Assembly (NCBI GenBank): GCA_001579985.1
Contig: LRSR01003724.1
Coordinates: 1 to 20,526, forward strand
DNA length: 20,526 nucleotides
Direction: 5' to 3'
Origin: Hypsibius dujardini
Taxonomy: Eukaryota; Tardigrada; Eutardigrada; Parachela; Hypsibiidae
Shown here: positions 6,919-16,334 of the stretch, in pieces
How positions within the stretch are numbered: position 1 is the first letter of the stretch
Layout: every line of letters begins with the position of its first letter
Notes under the pieces: model-generated
The model's input: the letters and a program-made list of their open reading frames with translations, nothing else
What the model was told of the DNA's origin: nothing
The model's database searches: none
Position numbers and translations under genes: made by a program

Positions 6919-9900
6919 ATGGAATATGTCCCGGAGAGTGCTGCGCCGCTCCAAGTCGGCAAAATGTAAGTTTCTAAACGTTTTTTAAGTTCCTTACTAT
7001 TTGTTCACGGAAAGAATTCACTTTATTTTCTAAGTGTATTTTTATTGGGCATCTAAATTGGATATTAAAATTAAAAGTAACCGGGTGTTTCAGATTATGT
7101 TTCCAGTGCGGAACGCCGATTGAGCCGAATGCCACCAACATGTGTGTCGCCTGTCTGCGGTCCCACGTGGATATTACGGAGGAAATTGCCAAGCAGAACA
7201 CGCTCAACATGTGTAAATCTTGTGGAAGGTATGTTCTGGTGAAAAAAACGCCACCCGAAATCGGGTTGAGATTCCGTCTGCGAATGAGAGGGAATTTCGG
7301 ATCGATCAGCTGATAATCCTTCTTTGATAATGGTTTCATTTGATTGATCGGTTGATTGGCCCTGTTTGTTAATAGTTTGCCTTTATTGTCGTGATGCGAT
7401 TCATCGATTGATCGGTTGATTGGCCCTGTTTGTTAATAGTTTGGCTTTATTATCTTAATGTGATCCATAGATTGATCGGTTGATTGACCCTGTTTGTTGA
7501 TAGTTTGGCTTTATTGTCCTAGTGCGATCGATGGATTGATGAGTAGATTTTCGTTTTAATTATTGCTAATAATTCCTGACCAATGACTGATTGAAGCGAA
7601 TGATTATGTTTGATTGTTAATATTTTATCGATGAATATTGTATTTTTTGTTTAAATCAGCGATACAATTGCTTAATCGCGATTCTTGTTCTTCCCGTAGA
7701 TATGCGGTTCCTCCGAGCTCGTGGCAAGTGTGTGCGCTGGAATCTAAAGAACTGCTGGCGGTTTGCCTTAAGCGCATTAAAGGACTCAACCACGTTCGTT
7801 TTCATTTCTGCTGCTGTATATTTGAATAGTTTCTTTACCTGATACTTTTTTGGTCAGGTGCGGCTGGTGGACGCCGGATTCGTTTGGACCGAACCGCACT
7901 CGCGCCGAGTGAAGGTCAAACTAACCGTGCAGAAAGAAGTGACCCAGGGAGCTGTGCTCCAGCAGGAATTCGTCATTGAGTTTGTGGTTCAGACTCAGAT
8001 GTGCGACAACTGCCATCGCGGCGAAGCGAAGGATTTTTGGCGGGCGGTGGTCCAGTTGCGGCAGAAGGTACAGTCACCCTGCTCGAGGTCGCGCCCGCAC
8101 ATGCTGGGACTCATAAAATCTTCGTTTATTCATATCAATATCAAAGGAGAATCTTTTCATTCTAGATCTTTGTAATATCGCGTAATTCATCGTAGTTTCA
8201 TTTCACTTTCCCCAGGCGGAGCATAAAAAGACTTTCTACTACCTCGAGCAGCTCATCTTGAAGCACAAGGCCCATGCTCGAACCGTCAACATTAAACAAG
8301 TGCCCGGTAAGTAGTCAAAAGTACTTTCGGATAGGCCGCCGCATCTCGTCATTCGGATTGCTTGTCATTCGGGTTGCTCGTCATTCGGGTTGCTTGTCAT
8401 TCGGGTTGCTCGTCATTTTGCAGATGGTGTGGACTTCTTTTTTCCTGGCCGGTCCGACGCCCGGAAGTTTTTGGATTTTTTGGTCGGCATTGTTCCTTGT
8501 CGCTTCAAGACGTCAGAACAGCTTCTATCCCATGATGCCAACAACAATGTCTTCAACTACAAATACACCTTTTCGGTTGAGATTGTACCGATCAACAAGG
8601 TACACACTGATGACAAAAACCTTGCGCTAACCGAGTTAAGCCATTACACTCGTTGCATGGCTGTTGTACACAGCCTCCGAGTTGAAGTGCTTAATTCGGT
8701 TAGTGCAAGGTTTTTGCCACGTGTATTTTTCATTCCTCTCACCGTGCGTGCATCATTCATTGATGTGTTTTATTAAGAATGGGATTGTGTTTAGGATGAT
8801 GTTGTCTGCCTTCCGAGAGAAACCGCCCAACAGCTGGGAAATTTCGCCGAGCTCTGCATTTGTACTCGAGTCACGTCTGTAGTGACTTTCATTGATCCCC
8901 GAACAGCCCAAGGTACGGAAATCCCTTGAAAGTTACATCGTTGTTCTGGACACAGAAGAACCGAATGTTTGGTCGAGTGGGACGTCTCATTTACAAGCAA
9001 CTTGTTTACTTTCAGTTACCGAAATGAACGGCAACAGTTACTGGCGCGAACCTTTCCGGTCAATCTGCAATCAAAAGCGGCTCTCGGAGTTCACGGTGAT
9101 CAACGTGGAGTCACTGAGCGATGCGGAGATCAACAGCCACGGTCCCCAATCAGACAAGGTCCGCAATACACACATGGCCACAGTACTGGGTGTTTGGCTC
9201 AAACTCGGGCCACAGTACTAGGTGTTTGGCTCAAACTCGGGCCACAGTACTGGGTGTTTGGCTCAAACTCGGGCCACAATACTGGGTGTTTGGCTCAAAC
9301 TCGGGCCACAATACTGGGTGTTTGGCTCAAACTCGGGCTACAATACTGGGTGTTTGGCTCAAACTCGGGCTACAATACTGGGTGTTTGGCTCAAACTCGG
9401 GCCACCAAAGTTTACTTGCGCGCAGCTGAAGAGTGGTTCGAACTGTGCCACCCAGTAATCTGGCTACGTGTGTATGAACTCCATGCATGTAGTCGAGTTA
9501 ATAATCTTAAGCGTCCTACAAGTTAGAGAAAAAACATTCCTTCAGCTGATTTAGACTAACATGTTTGTACTTCTCGGTCATCTAGCATGTAGTGGCGGAC
9601 ATTTGGGTGATGAAGTCATCTGATCTTGGCAAGTCGGACGCACCTCAGTACTGCACGCGGTCTCACCTTGGCCATTTACTCCATCCCGGGGATTCCGTTA
9701 TGGGGTAGGTGAGCGTTTGGCAAGTAGTGCGAGATAAAATTACCGGCAGTTCTTTACTGTTTTATCTGTTCTTCTCTTCGGTAGGTTCGATTTGGCCAAT
9801 GCTAATGTGAATGAGGAGCATTTTGAGAAGTATGAAAAGCGACAGTTGAAGAAGGACCGGCTTCCAGATGTGGTATGTGCTTCAACCTTTGTCCCATGTG

Positions 9901-10495
9901 AGATGTCTTATGATTTCTGTTTCAGATACTCGTCAAAAAGGTCTTCGCTGACCGAAACACCAGGAAACGAGCTCGACAGTGGAAGCTACGCCGACTGCGA
10001 AAGGAAAACGGATCCGACGGTAGCGCTGAAGGGTAGGTCACCTCGGCTGTGAACCCAGGAAGCATTCAAAAAGGCTCCGGATTGAAAACATAAGGATCCT
10101 GTTGAATAAATTGGCCTGATCGAAGCGGCAGCAAGCGAAGGCTTCAAACAAGGTCAAGCGGAAAATGCAACTGCGTATTTTATGCCATTTCAGTAACGAC
10201 TACCAGGACTTCCTCGAAGATCTGGAGGAAGATGCCAACTTCCGGCAAGGAGTTAATATTTATAAAGGTAAGTGGTTGGACAAGATAATGTAAAAAGTTA
10301 GAAACAGAATGTCAAGATTTGTGGTTCGCATCTGCAGATCCGACAGCGATGCCAGTGGATGAAGATGATCAAGACGAGGGGGTGCCGAAAATTACACTGC
10401 AAGAAATGCTGGAAGGTCTCAATTTGGCGGAAGAGGAGGAAGTCATGGCCGTTCCCGCGGAAGAAGAAGAAAGCGCCGACGTTGAGATTGCATAG
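6919..10495 (+). CDS. NMD3: 60S ribosomal export protein NMD3
   Basis: Thirteen exons: 6919-6965, 7094-7228, 7700-7793, 7858-8067, 8216-8306, 8424-8599, 8795-8912, 9016-9158, 9586-9704, 9785-9872, 9926-10032, 10194-10267 and 10338-10495. They close in frame to 519 aa (human is 503). NMD3 binds late pre-60S subunits and is the adaptor for their CRM1-dependent export. CxxC zinc pairs occur at 18/21, 33/36, 56/59 and 141/144. VRLVDAGFVWTEPHS (93-107) and EAKDFWRAV are near-identical to the human protein. The C-terminal region has a basic stretch (TRKRARQWKLRRLRKE), acidic EDLEED blocks and a leucine-rich export signal LQEMLEGLNL (488-497). The ATG has a good context (AAAATGG) and matches the MEY start of human NMD3. 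Introns 2, 5, 6 and 8 carry repeats. The last exon ends 8 nt from the RFC2 stop on the other strand. Confidence 0.97.
7341..7545. repeat. 64-bp tandem repeat in NMD3 intron 2
   Basis: About three copies with GATTGATCGG markers at 7342, 7406 and 7470, exactly 64 bp apart. Each unit contains GGTTGATTGGCCCTGTTTGT or a close variant and GTTTGGCTTTATT. Divergence rises in the third copy. Confidence 0.9.
8345..8417. repeat. 16-bp tandem repeat at the 3' end of NMD3 intron 5
   Basis: About five copies of GTCATTCGGGTTGCTC/T. The last copy decays into GTCATTTTGCAG, which is the 3' splice site of intron 5 (exon 6 starts at 8424). The array therefore occupies the usual branch-point and polypyrimidine region. 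Confidence 0.88.
8601..8725. mobile_element. Inverted-repeat element, family B copy 2, in NMD3 intron 6
   Basis: About 125 bp, matching the reverse complement of copy 1 (2413-2535) over its full length with scattered mismatches. Shared blocks include TTGCGCTAACCGAGTTAA, GTTGCAT and AGTGCTTAATTCGGTTAG. The left end coincides with the 5' splice site (AAG|GTACACAC), and the element makes up almost two thirds of the 195-nt intron. Confidence 0.85.
9178..9405. repeat. 32-bp minisatellite in NMD3 intron 8
   Basis: About seven copies of a 32-bp unit built on TACTGGGTGTTTGGCTCAAA followed by CTCGGGCCACAG, with a CTACAA variant in the later copies. Because the unit lacks stops, several frames stay open through it; the real reading frame leaves NMD3 exon 8 at 9158, before the array. 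Confidence 0.93.
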
Positions 10496-10503
10496 ATTCA
10501 GAT

Positions 10504-12472
10504 TCACCTCCCAGCCGGCGCTTTTGGCTGGACTATGCGACAGAGCCGCGCAATCAGGCCAGATAGCTGGATGAGCGTTCCCAGGCCTTCGGCAATCTTC
10601 TTATGAGTCAGCCCGATTTCCTGTTTTTAACAAAACGAATATAACGCTAAAGTAGTACGAAGAAGCAGCCAGAAACCAGAGACAGCGCTTGTTACTTTGA
10701 TGTACTCCAGTTTGACCAGATCCGCCATGGGGTGGAATTTGCAGACACGAAAGATGATACCGATGATGTCTTCCGCCGCATAACCGAGTCCCCACAGGAA
10801 GTGCAGGATTTTGTATGCTTCATCGATGTCACTTTTGATGCATGCATCCAGCATTCGCGTAACGTGTTGCGGATGAGGTTCGTCACAGATCTACACGAAA
10901 GAAAGGTTCAGCCAAGCATGGGATGAGCATGAACAGAGAGATCTTTCATTACGTGACTCTTTCACCAGTTCAAATCATTTCTATTTAAATCTATTTCGTA
11001 TTTCGTATTCCCACACCACTGTTAAGCTCAGTGAGCATACATGCCTTGAAGACATTTTCACTGTTGACGAATCCAAAGCCGTCCACCGTGGATTGCAAGT
11101 TGTTGATTGCCTGCCGCATATCGCCTTGTGCGGTGAAAATAATGGCTTGAAGTCCGTCATCTTCGTAGTTGACCTAAAAATATGCGCAACTATGAAAGTA
11201 CGTCTCGCCGGTCAATTTCTCCACGTGTCGGAAGAGTTCCTTCAAGTGTAATGCACCCACTTTCTCAATGGCGCAGATCTCCAAAATACGCTTTAACAGC
11301 TGCGCATCCGATAGCTTCGTGTATCGCAGCACGGCACATCGCGACTGGATCGGCTCAATAATTTTCTCCGAGTCGTTGCAAGCCAAGGCAAAGCGTGTGG
11401 TACTGGAATATAGTTCCATTGTGCGCCGGAGTGCTTGTTGGGCTCCTTCCGTCATCGCGTCAGCCTCATCCAAAACAATAATCTTATGGCGGCCTGTAAA
11501 TACAAATCCTTTGCGGGAAAGTGGATTGCAAAACCCGGTTCTAAGTTCAAGCGTTCAAACAACCAGTTGAAAAACGACCGCAAGTATATTCGGTCAACAG
11601 ATCAATCAACCAATGCAAATCCACATACCAAGTCAATCAAATATACCATCTCAATCCATCAATCAACGCACAGATGCCGCAACAGATCAATCAACCAATA
11701 CAAATCTACATACCAAGTCAATCAAATGTACCATCGTAATCCATCAATCAACGCACAGGCACTCCAACAGATCAATCAACCTATACAAATCTACATACCA
11801 ATTCAATCAAATGTACCATCGCAATCCATCAATCAACGCACAGACAACTCAATAAATATCTCACCGTCAGCTAAGGGAAGCCGCTTCTGCGCGAACGTCT
11901 TGATCTTCGTCCGAACAACGTCGATTCCACGATCATTCGACGCGTTCAATTCTAAAACGCCCTCTTTGAAATTCTCCCCTAGCAGCGCGTGAGCCAGACA
12001 AAGGATACTTGTTGTCTTCCCCGTTCCCGGAGGACCCTGCAACAAGAACAATTTCAACAAAAACTCAACCCTTCTTCGCCCGTGAAATTCCACGCAACAG
12101 GACAATCGTCCGAAAATCCCTCACCGCAATAATAATGTTGGGAACATTGCCCATTTTGGAGAAGATGGTCAAACGTGAGACGGTGTCCTCATTTCCGACG
12201 ATATCCTTCATCAAACGCGGGCGATATTTTTCCACCCTGAAAACGAAAAGTGTCCCTTAATGGTCGTTGTTTTCGAAACCCTGAAAGACATTTCTCTAAG
12301 AAAGTTGCGTAGAGGATTCCGCTCCGGATGCATACCAAGGAACGCGAGAGGCCAGATTGGAAGCAGCAGCAGCTGAGGATGTTTTCGCCACGTTGCTGCG
12401 CTTTCCACACACGAGTGCGTCTGAAGAGGGAAGCGCGGCGGGTTCGTCCATCATTTCAACATCGGAATCCAT
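10504..12472 (-). CDS. RFC2: Replication factor C subunit 2
   Basis: Seven exons in transcript order: 12472-12336, 12236-12125, 12036-11865, 11493-11261, 11173-11045, 10890-10696 and 10620-10504. They give 364 aa (human is 354). It is a small ATPase subunit of the RFC clamp loader, which loads PCNA at primer-template junctions in the nucleus; it also occurs in alternative loaders. The Walker A motif GPPGTGKT is at 84-91, the Walker B LDEAD ends at 152, and the arginine-finger SRC motif is at 191-193. RFC box sequences WVEKYRP and [10 protein letters not shown] and the collar-domain sequence [15 protein letters not shown] are clear. The N-terminal 45 residues ([11 protein letters not shown]...) are acidic then Ser/Ala-rich and poorly conserved. 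Intron 5 (11044-10891) has a GC rather than GT donor, and intron 3 holds an 85-bp repeat. The gene is convergent with NMD3 and tandem with the beta-thymosin gene upstream. Confidence 0.97.
10638..10643 (+). terminator. Weak candidate poly(A) signal of NMD3
   Basis: AATATA, a minor hexamer variant, lies about 143 nt past the NMD3 stop and inside RFC2's last intron. No AATAAA or ATTAAA is seen nearby on the plus strand. If used, the NMD3 3' UTR would be antisense to the whole last RFC2 exon. Confidence 0.25.
11595..11855. repeat. 85-bp tandem repeat in RFC2 intron 3
   Basis: Three copies with CAACAG markers at 11595, 11680 and 11765, exactly 85 bp apart. Each holds ATCAATCAACCAAT-type and ATCCATCAATCAACGCACAG segments. 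It fills most of the 371-nt intron. Confidence 0.93.
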
Positions 12473-12946
12473 TTGCCGAAATCGACGTGGGCGGACAATG
12501 ATAATAAAATAATAAGTCTTAGAGCACTGGAGTACTGTATACAGTAATAATCTTCGTCGAACTTCGAAACCTGCATTGCAAAGGGTCCGCCAAAATTTCA
12601 CGAATCAACCAGCAAAACCCTGTTGCTTGATTGATTGAAAGAGTTTACCATTTTATTCATGATTGATCGAATGATTGACTGGTGTGACTGTCCAATTTAG
12701 AAGCTCACCATCGTTAAGAGAAATATGGTGTCATTAGAGATCATCCACATATTACGTAATTAAAAACCTCTTTTTTATTTTGCCCTTGATGGACGACTGG
12801 ACGTCCATGGACTTGCTCACTGGTCGGTCATTCGTCACATCACATGGGAATAATTTTCCAACTTGTTCAGCGAGCGTTAATTCCTAATGGTATCTAGGGG
12901 GCTAGCCCAATACCCGTTAATAGCAGTGCCTGATCATTGAGGATAT
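12473..12946. other. RFC2 upstream region
   Basis: About 470 bases that must contain the RFC2 promoter and 5' UTR on the minus strand. No TATA box or initiator pair stands out. TTGATTGATTG and GATTGATCGAATGATTGAC at about 12627-12680 echo motifs in the intronic repeats. Confidence 0.35.
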
Positions 12947-13459
12947 TCGAAGTTCGCTTTATGTTTGCCGATTATCTCGTTAGTCAAGGCGACGCTAATC
13001 TACGTCATGACTCCTCCCACTCTTCCGACTGGCTATTCAAATCTGCTATTGAAAAAAACTTTATTGCTATTTTTTGAAAAACCGCAATCATGACCACACA
13101 AGGAAGAGGGCGATATGGAAGGCGGGACATTTTCGGCAGTCAAAACTAAATCTGAATTTAAATCATCATCGCTGAAATCTCCGAAGACTAGTCGGCAAAT
13201 CTTATTTGCTTTGGACACGCCCAGCATTACTGCGGAAAAAGATTTGAGCTTTGAAAATGAACGAAAAACTAGTTTTGGAAGGACTGAATTTACGGGGAAA
13301 TAATCTGGAACAAAATCGACGAGAATCATTTGGGATTTCAAAGTTGCACTAATACTTTAGCGCAATTAAGTCATGCGACCTGAAATTGGAGGTGGTACAT
13401 TGAGTGAATTAGCGTCGCCTTGATTAACGAGATAATCGGCACACATAATCGAACTTTGA
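12947..13459. mobile_element. Inverted-repeat element, family E
   Basis: A 513-bp element. The left arm (12947-13005) contains GCCGATTATCTCGTTAGTCA and AGGCGACGCTAAT. The right arm (about 13403-13459) contains the reverse complement with few mismatches, and a weaker match continues inwards. The two ends read TCGAAGTTCG and CGAACTTTGA. A frame of about 100 codons on the minus strand (13341-13033) has no transposase motif that I recognise. It is probably a non-autonomous DNA transposon and abuts family C copy 2. Confidence 0.75.
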
Positions 13460-13482
13460 GTATGAGAAATCCTTCGTTGTAC

Positions 13483-13714
13483 GAGGAGAAATCTGTATTT
13501 CGGCTCACCCTCCAGTTGGTCGAAAAATCGGCTCACTCATGGATTTCTCTTTGATGACAGCTGCTTGATTGTTTGATTTCCAGAAGTGGTATAGTATACT
13601 ATAATATAGTACAGCAAATCAAACAATCAAGCACCTGTCATCAAAGAGAAATCCATGAGTGAGCCGATTTATCGACCAAGTGAAGGGTGAGCCGAAATAA
13701 AGACTTTGCCTCAT
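13483..13714. mobile_element. Inverted-repeat element, family C copy 2
   Basis: The core (13496-13699) matches the core of the element at 6468-6697. The termini are TATTTCGGCTCACCCT and AGGGTGAGCCGAAATA, with inner arms GCTTGATTGTTTGATT and AATCAAACAATCAAGC and a central GTATAGTATACTA. The similarity extends outwards to GAGG/CCTC at about 13484 and 13712. It has no coding capacity. Confidence 0.85.
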
Positions 13715-14126
13715 ACCCTCATTGTAATGGCAATGGCCAATCAACACATTTTATACTGATCGTTTCGGCTAAAAACTGAAACTAACCCGGCCGGAACCTT
13801 GTGACTTGTTCCTCCCACGAAGTTTATTTTGTCGACTAACGAGTAACGACTGCCTACACAATTACGATTACAACCCAAACACCAATCACGTTTTCCTCGG
13901 TCTTTAATACCTCGTCTACCTAAACTAGCATGCACGCAGGCACTCCGATCAAAACTGAAGACAGTGCAAATATCTATACGCCATGCTGCAATTCAAATGA
14001 TGACTGCTGACGAGGGGAAAAAATCGACCATGCATCTGCTCGGTGTCCTCGCGACCTGGGAAAAAGCGTGCGCCCATAAAAACGTCGATGAGACAAGGTA
14101 CGTGGATCGGTAAAACGCAAAGGGCG

Positions 14127-14149
14127 CGTGTGTGTGTGTGTGTGTGTGG
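14127..14149. repeat. (GT)n microsatellite
   Basis: A pure GT run of about 23 bases in intergenic DNA. Confidence 0.9.
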
Positions 14150-14270
14150 CCGTGGCATAAAGGTGCAAACTCGTAATAATATACATGGCATACAAAGAAA
14201 GGCTAGGAATTAGAAAGGCGAGAAACGTTCACGTTTTCCAATCGCGAGAAGAAAAAACCAAAGAAGACAA

Positions 14271-14336
14271 CGCACCCTGCTTGTGAACAACGCACCCTGC
14301 TTGTCATTAAGGCACCCCGCTTGTCATGAAGGCACT
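14271..14336. repeat. 20-bp tandem repeat
   Basis: About three copies of a 20-bp unit, CGCACCCTGCTTGTGAACAA, with later variants reading GGCACCCCGCTTGTCATGAA. It sits 50-120 nt downstream of the beta-thymosin stop, so it is probably in the 3' UTR. Confidence 0.8.
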
Positions 14337-14388
14337 GGTTGTTCAGTCATGATTCCACAGTAGTCAATCGATCTGACAGGTGCGTTCT

Positions 14389-15438
14389 TCACTGCAGCCC
14401 CTCGCGTTCGGCCTTGATGTCCGCGGCAGTGGGCAGAATAATCTTCTCCGTGGGCGTCGCGTGGTGCAGAGACTTCTTATCAAAGTGCTCCACGCCCTCG
14501 ATGACATCGTGAATCTTTCGTTCCGCTACAATGAAAAACAACAAGAAAATTAGACATGTTGAGAGGCAAATAAGACAAGAGAGGATGAGGAGACGGCTCG
14601 ATTAATCAACAGGCAGATTGACCGACAAAAAAAAAGTTCAAGTTGGGTGGGTGAAGTTTTGTCACTCACTTTTGAGGTCATCAGCCGAGGGAAGAGTGCC
14701 GGACTGAGTCAGTTCCTGGTGCGTCAGCTGCTTCTTATCAAATCCCGCGATACCGGAAATGAAATCGTGGTGGCTCCGTTCGTCCTTCAAGTCTGCACAG
14801 CAAACACACACACACACACAGGAAATAAGCACGTATATTTTTAAACGTGCCTCTGCGTGGATGGACATAAGACAAACAAGAAAAGCAGATAACATTCTTC
14901 CTGCTGCTACACTCACCACTCTCCGAGGGTAATCGCACTTTGACATTCGTCAGTGTGGGATGCAGTTTGACCTCTTCCAGTTCCTTCTTGAAGTCGGGAC
15001 CGACGCGGGGCACCTCATCCAGCTTGGGCGACGGCATGTTGGCGTGGCGCTCCACCTCGATGTCTGCAATGTTGTGTAAACAAAGAAGAACGTTATTATT
15101 TTAACTGCTCAATTACTCATCGATCCCATTTGGTGTCATGTGAAACGCGGAGTGCTGGCACAACGAGAGCAGAAAATCCGGTCATTACTCTCCACACGTT
15201 CCACGAGTTGAAAAACTCAAGCGACTCAATTCAACACGCTATAAATGTGTACAGCGCAACTGGTCAGATCAATCGTATCGGCTAATCGGCCAAAGGAGTG
15301 TTTTTAGGTTATATGAATCACGATGCTGTAAACATCAGGCAACATTCCAATTAGCCACGGTTGACAGATGTCCAAACAACCGAACCCTTTCTTCTCCGAT
15401 CAGCAAGATTTTTAATCTGTCCTCAACAAAATAATCAT

Positions 15439-15509
<71 letters not shown>

Positions 15510-16054
15510 CACTGGTTGTCTGGCTGCCGGTCTCTAACGTTTTCACTTTAACTACCGAATCAGTTAGTAGTGCTCTTAAATCCGAACTCTCCCCGACTGA
15601 GTAGGGAAACAATCTACAAATAGACCCACAACACTCACCAATCGCATTGGGCAGCCGAGGCTCCTTCGTTTCCACATTCTCCAGTTTCCCCTTGTCGAAG
15701 GATTCAATCCCCTGGATCAGCGAATGATGCACCCGTTCCGTCTTCAAGTCATCCGCAGACGGCAGGACGGTTTTCTCATCTGTTGCCGTGTGAGCCAGAG
15801 CATCCTTTTGGAAGCTTTCCACGCTGCGTAAAACGTCGTGCACTTGACGCTCACTCTGGATATCTACGCGCCAAATAATCACGGTCTCTGTTATAGCTAT
15901 CTCGAGTGTACAACACTGAAAAAAAATTAACAGGACCAGATCAATTACCTTCTTTGGTCGGAAGGACACCTTTGACCACTGTGTCCTGGTTGTGCTTCAG
16001 TGAGACTTTATTGATCTCCCCCTTCAGCACTTCGCTCGCCACTGGAGTCGACAT
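14389..16054 (-). CDS. Multi-repeat beta-thymosin (ciboulot/tetrathymosin type)
   Basis: Five exons in transcript order: 16054-15949, 15863-15639, 15063-14917, 14792-14670 and 14525-14389. They give 245 aa. Beta-thymosin/WH2 repeats bind actin monomers in the cytoplasm and modulate filament growth. I count six repeats ending at about residues 40, 79, 115, 164, 203 and 242. The best ones read like GIAGFDKKQL...LPSADDLKTER: an amphipathic helix, a hydrophobic-K linker and a C-terminal LPs..D...ER helix. The first and fourth repeats are degenerate and the first lacks the FDK motif. Vertebrate thymosins have one repeat, Drosophila Ciboulot three and C. elegans TTH-1 four, so six is large. All four introns are phase 1 and fall at the same point of the repeat. 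An acceptor (TTTTTGCAG) lies 12 nt before the ATG, with a donor candidate at 16334. Confidence 0.92.
15439..15509. repeat. (TCTG)n microsatellite in beta-thymosin intron 2
   Basis: About 17 uninterrupted TCTG units. This is the reverse complement of the GACA/CAGA motif found in the SRR-like gene. Confidence 0.95.
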
Positions 16055-16066
16055 TTTTGAATTGTC

Positions 16067-16334
16067 CTGCAAAAATATCGCAATTGAAATTCCAGCTGCA
16101 AGACGAGAAATCCGGCAAAAAAATATCACTGGCGGATCAAGACTGCTGACTTCACCAAACTAATCCCACCAGGGGTCCATGAACTGCCCAGAACCCCTGT
16201 ACAAAGCACCCTGGACCCCTGTACAAAGCACCCTGGACCCCTGTACAAAGCACCCTGGACCCCTGTACAAAGCACCCTGAGGGGCGTGGCAAGATAAAAT
16301 CATCAAAACGCTGCTGCTAAATGGACTTGCTTAC
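16067..16334 (-). other. Candidate 5' UTR intron of the beta-thymosin gene
   Basis: On the minus strand, AAAAC|GTAAGCA at 16334 is a strong donor and TATTTTTGCAG ending at 16067 is a strong acceptor. The acceptor is 12 nt upstream of the ATG. The interval contains a 22-bp repeat. The donor pairing is inferred; spliced-leader trans-splicing to the same acceptor is the alternative. Confidence 0.5.
16188..16281. repeat. 22-bp tandem repeat upstream of the beta-thymosin start
   Basis: About four near-perfect copies of CTGGACCCCTGTACAAAGCA plus CC. It lies within the proposed 5' UTR intron. Confidence 0.92.

Larger units (their letters stand above)
13715..14388. other. Intergenic region downstream of the beta-thymosin gene
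   Basis: About 670 bases holding the beta-thymosin 3' UTR. A minus-strand AATAAA lies at 13823-13828, about 560 nt past the stop. A GT microsatellite occurs at 14127-14149 and a 20-bp repeat at 14271-14336. No gene is seen. Confidence 0.4.

Noticed and set aside
8969-9526. 185-codon plus-strand frame with FGSNSGHNTGCLAQ-type repeats
   Set aside because: It is a wrong-frame reading of NMD3 exon 8 followed by the intronic 32-bp minisatellite. The true NMD3 frame splices out at 9158.
11435-11992. 185-codon plus-strand frame rich in Asn/Gln/Ile/Ser
   Set aside because: It is antisense to RFC2 exons 3-4 and the 85-bp repeat in intron 3, with no family resemblance.
13033-13341. 102-codon minus-strand frame inside element E
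   Set aside because: No DDE/DDD transposase motif, zinc finger or other domain is recognisable, and no promoter or splice support is seen. It is treated as non-coding interior of the element.
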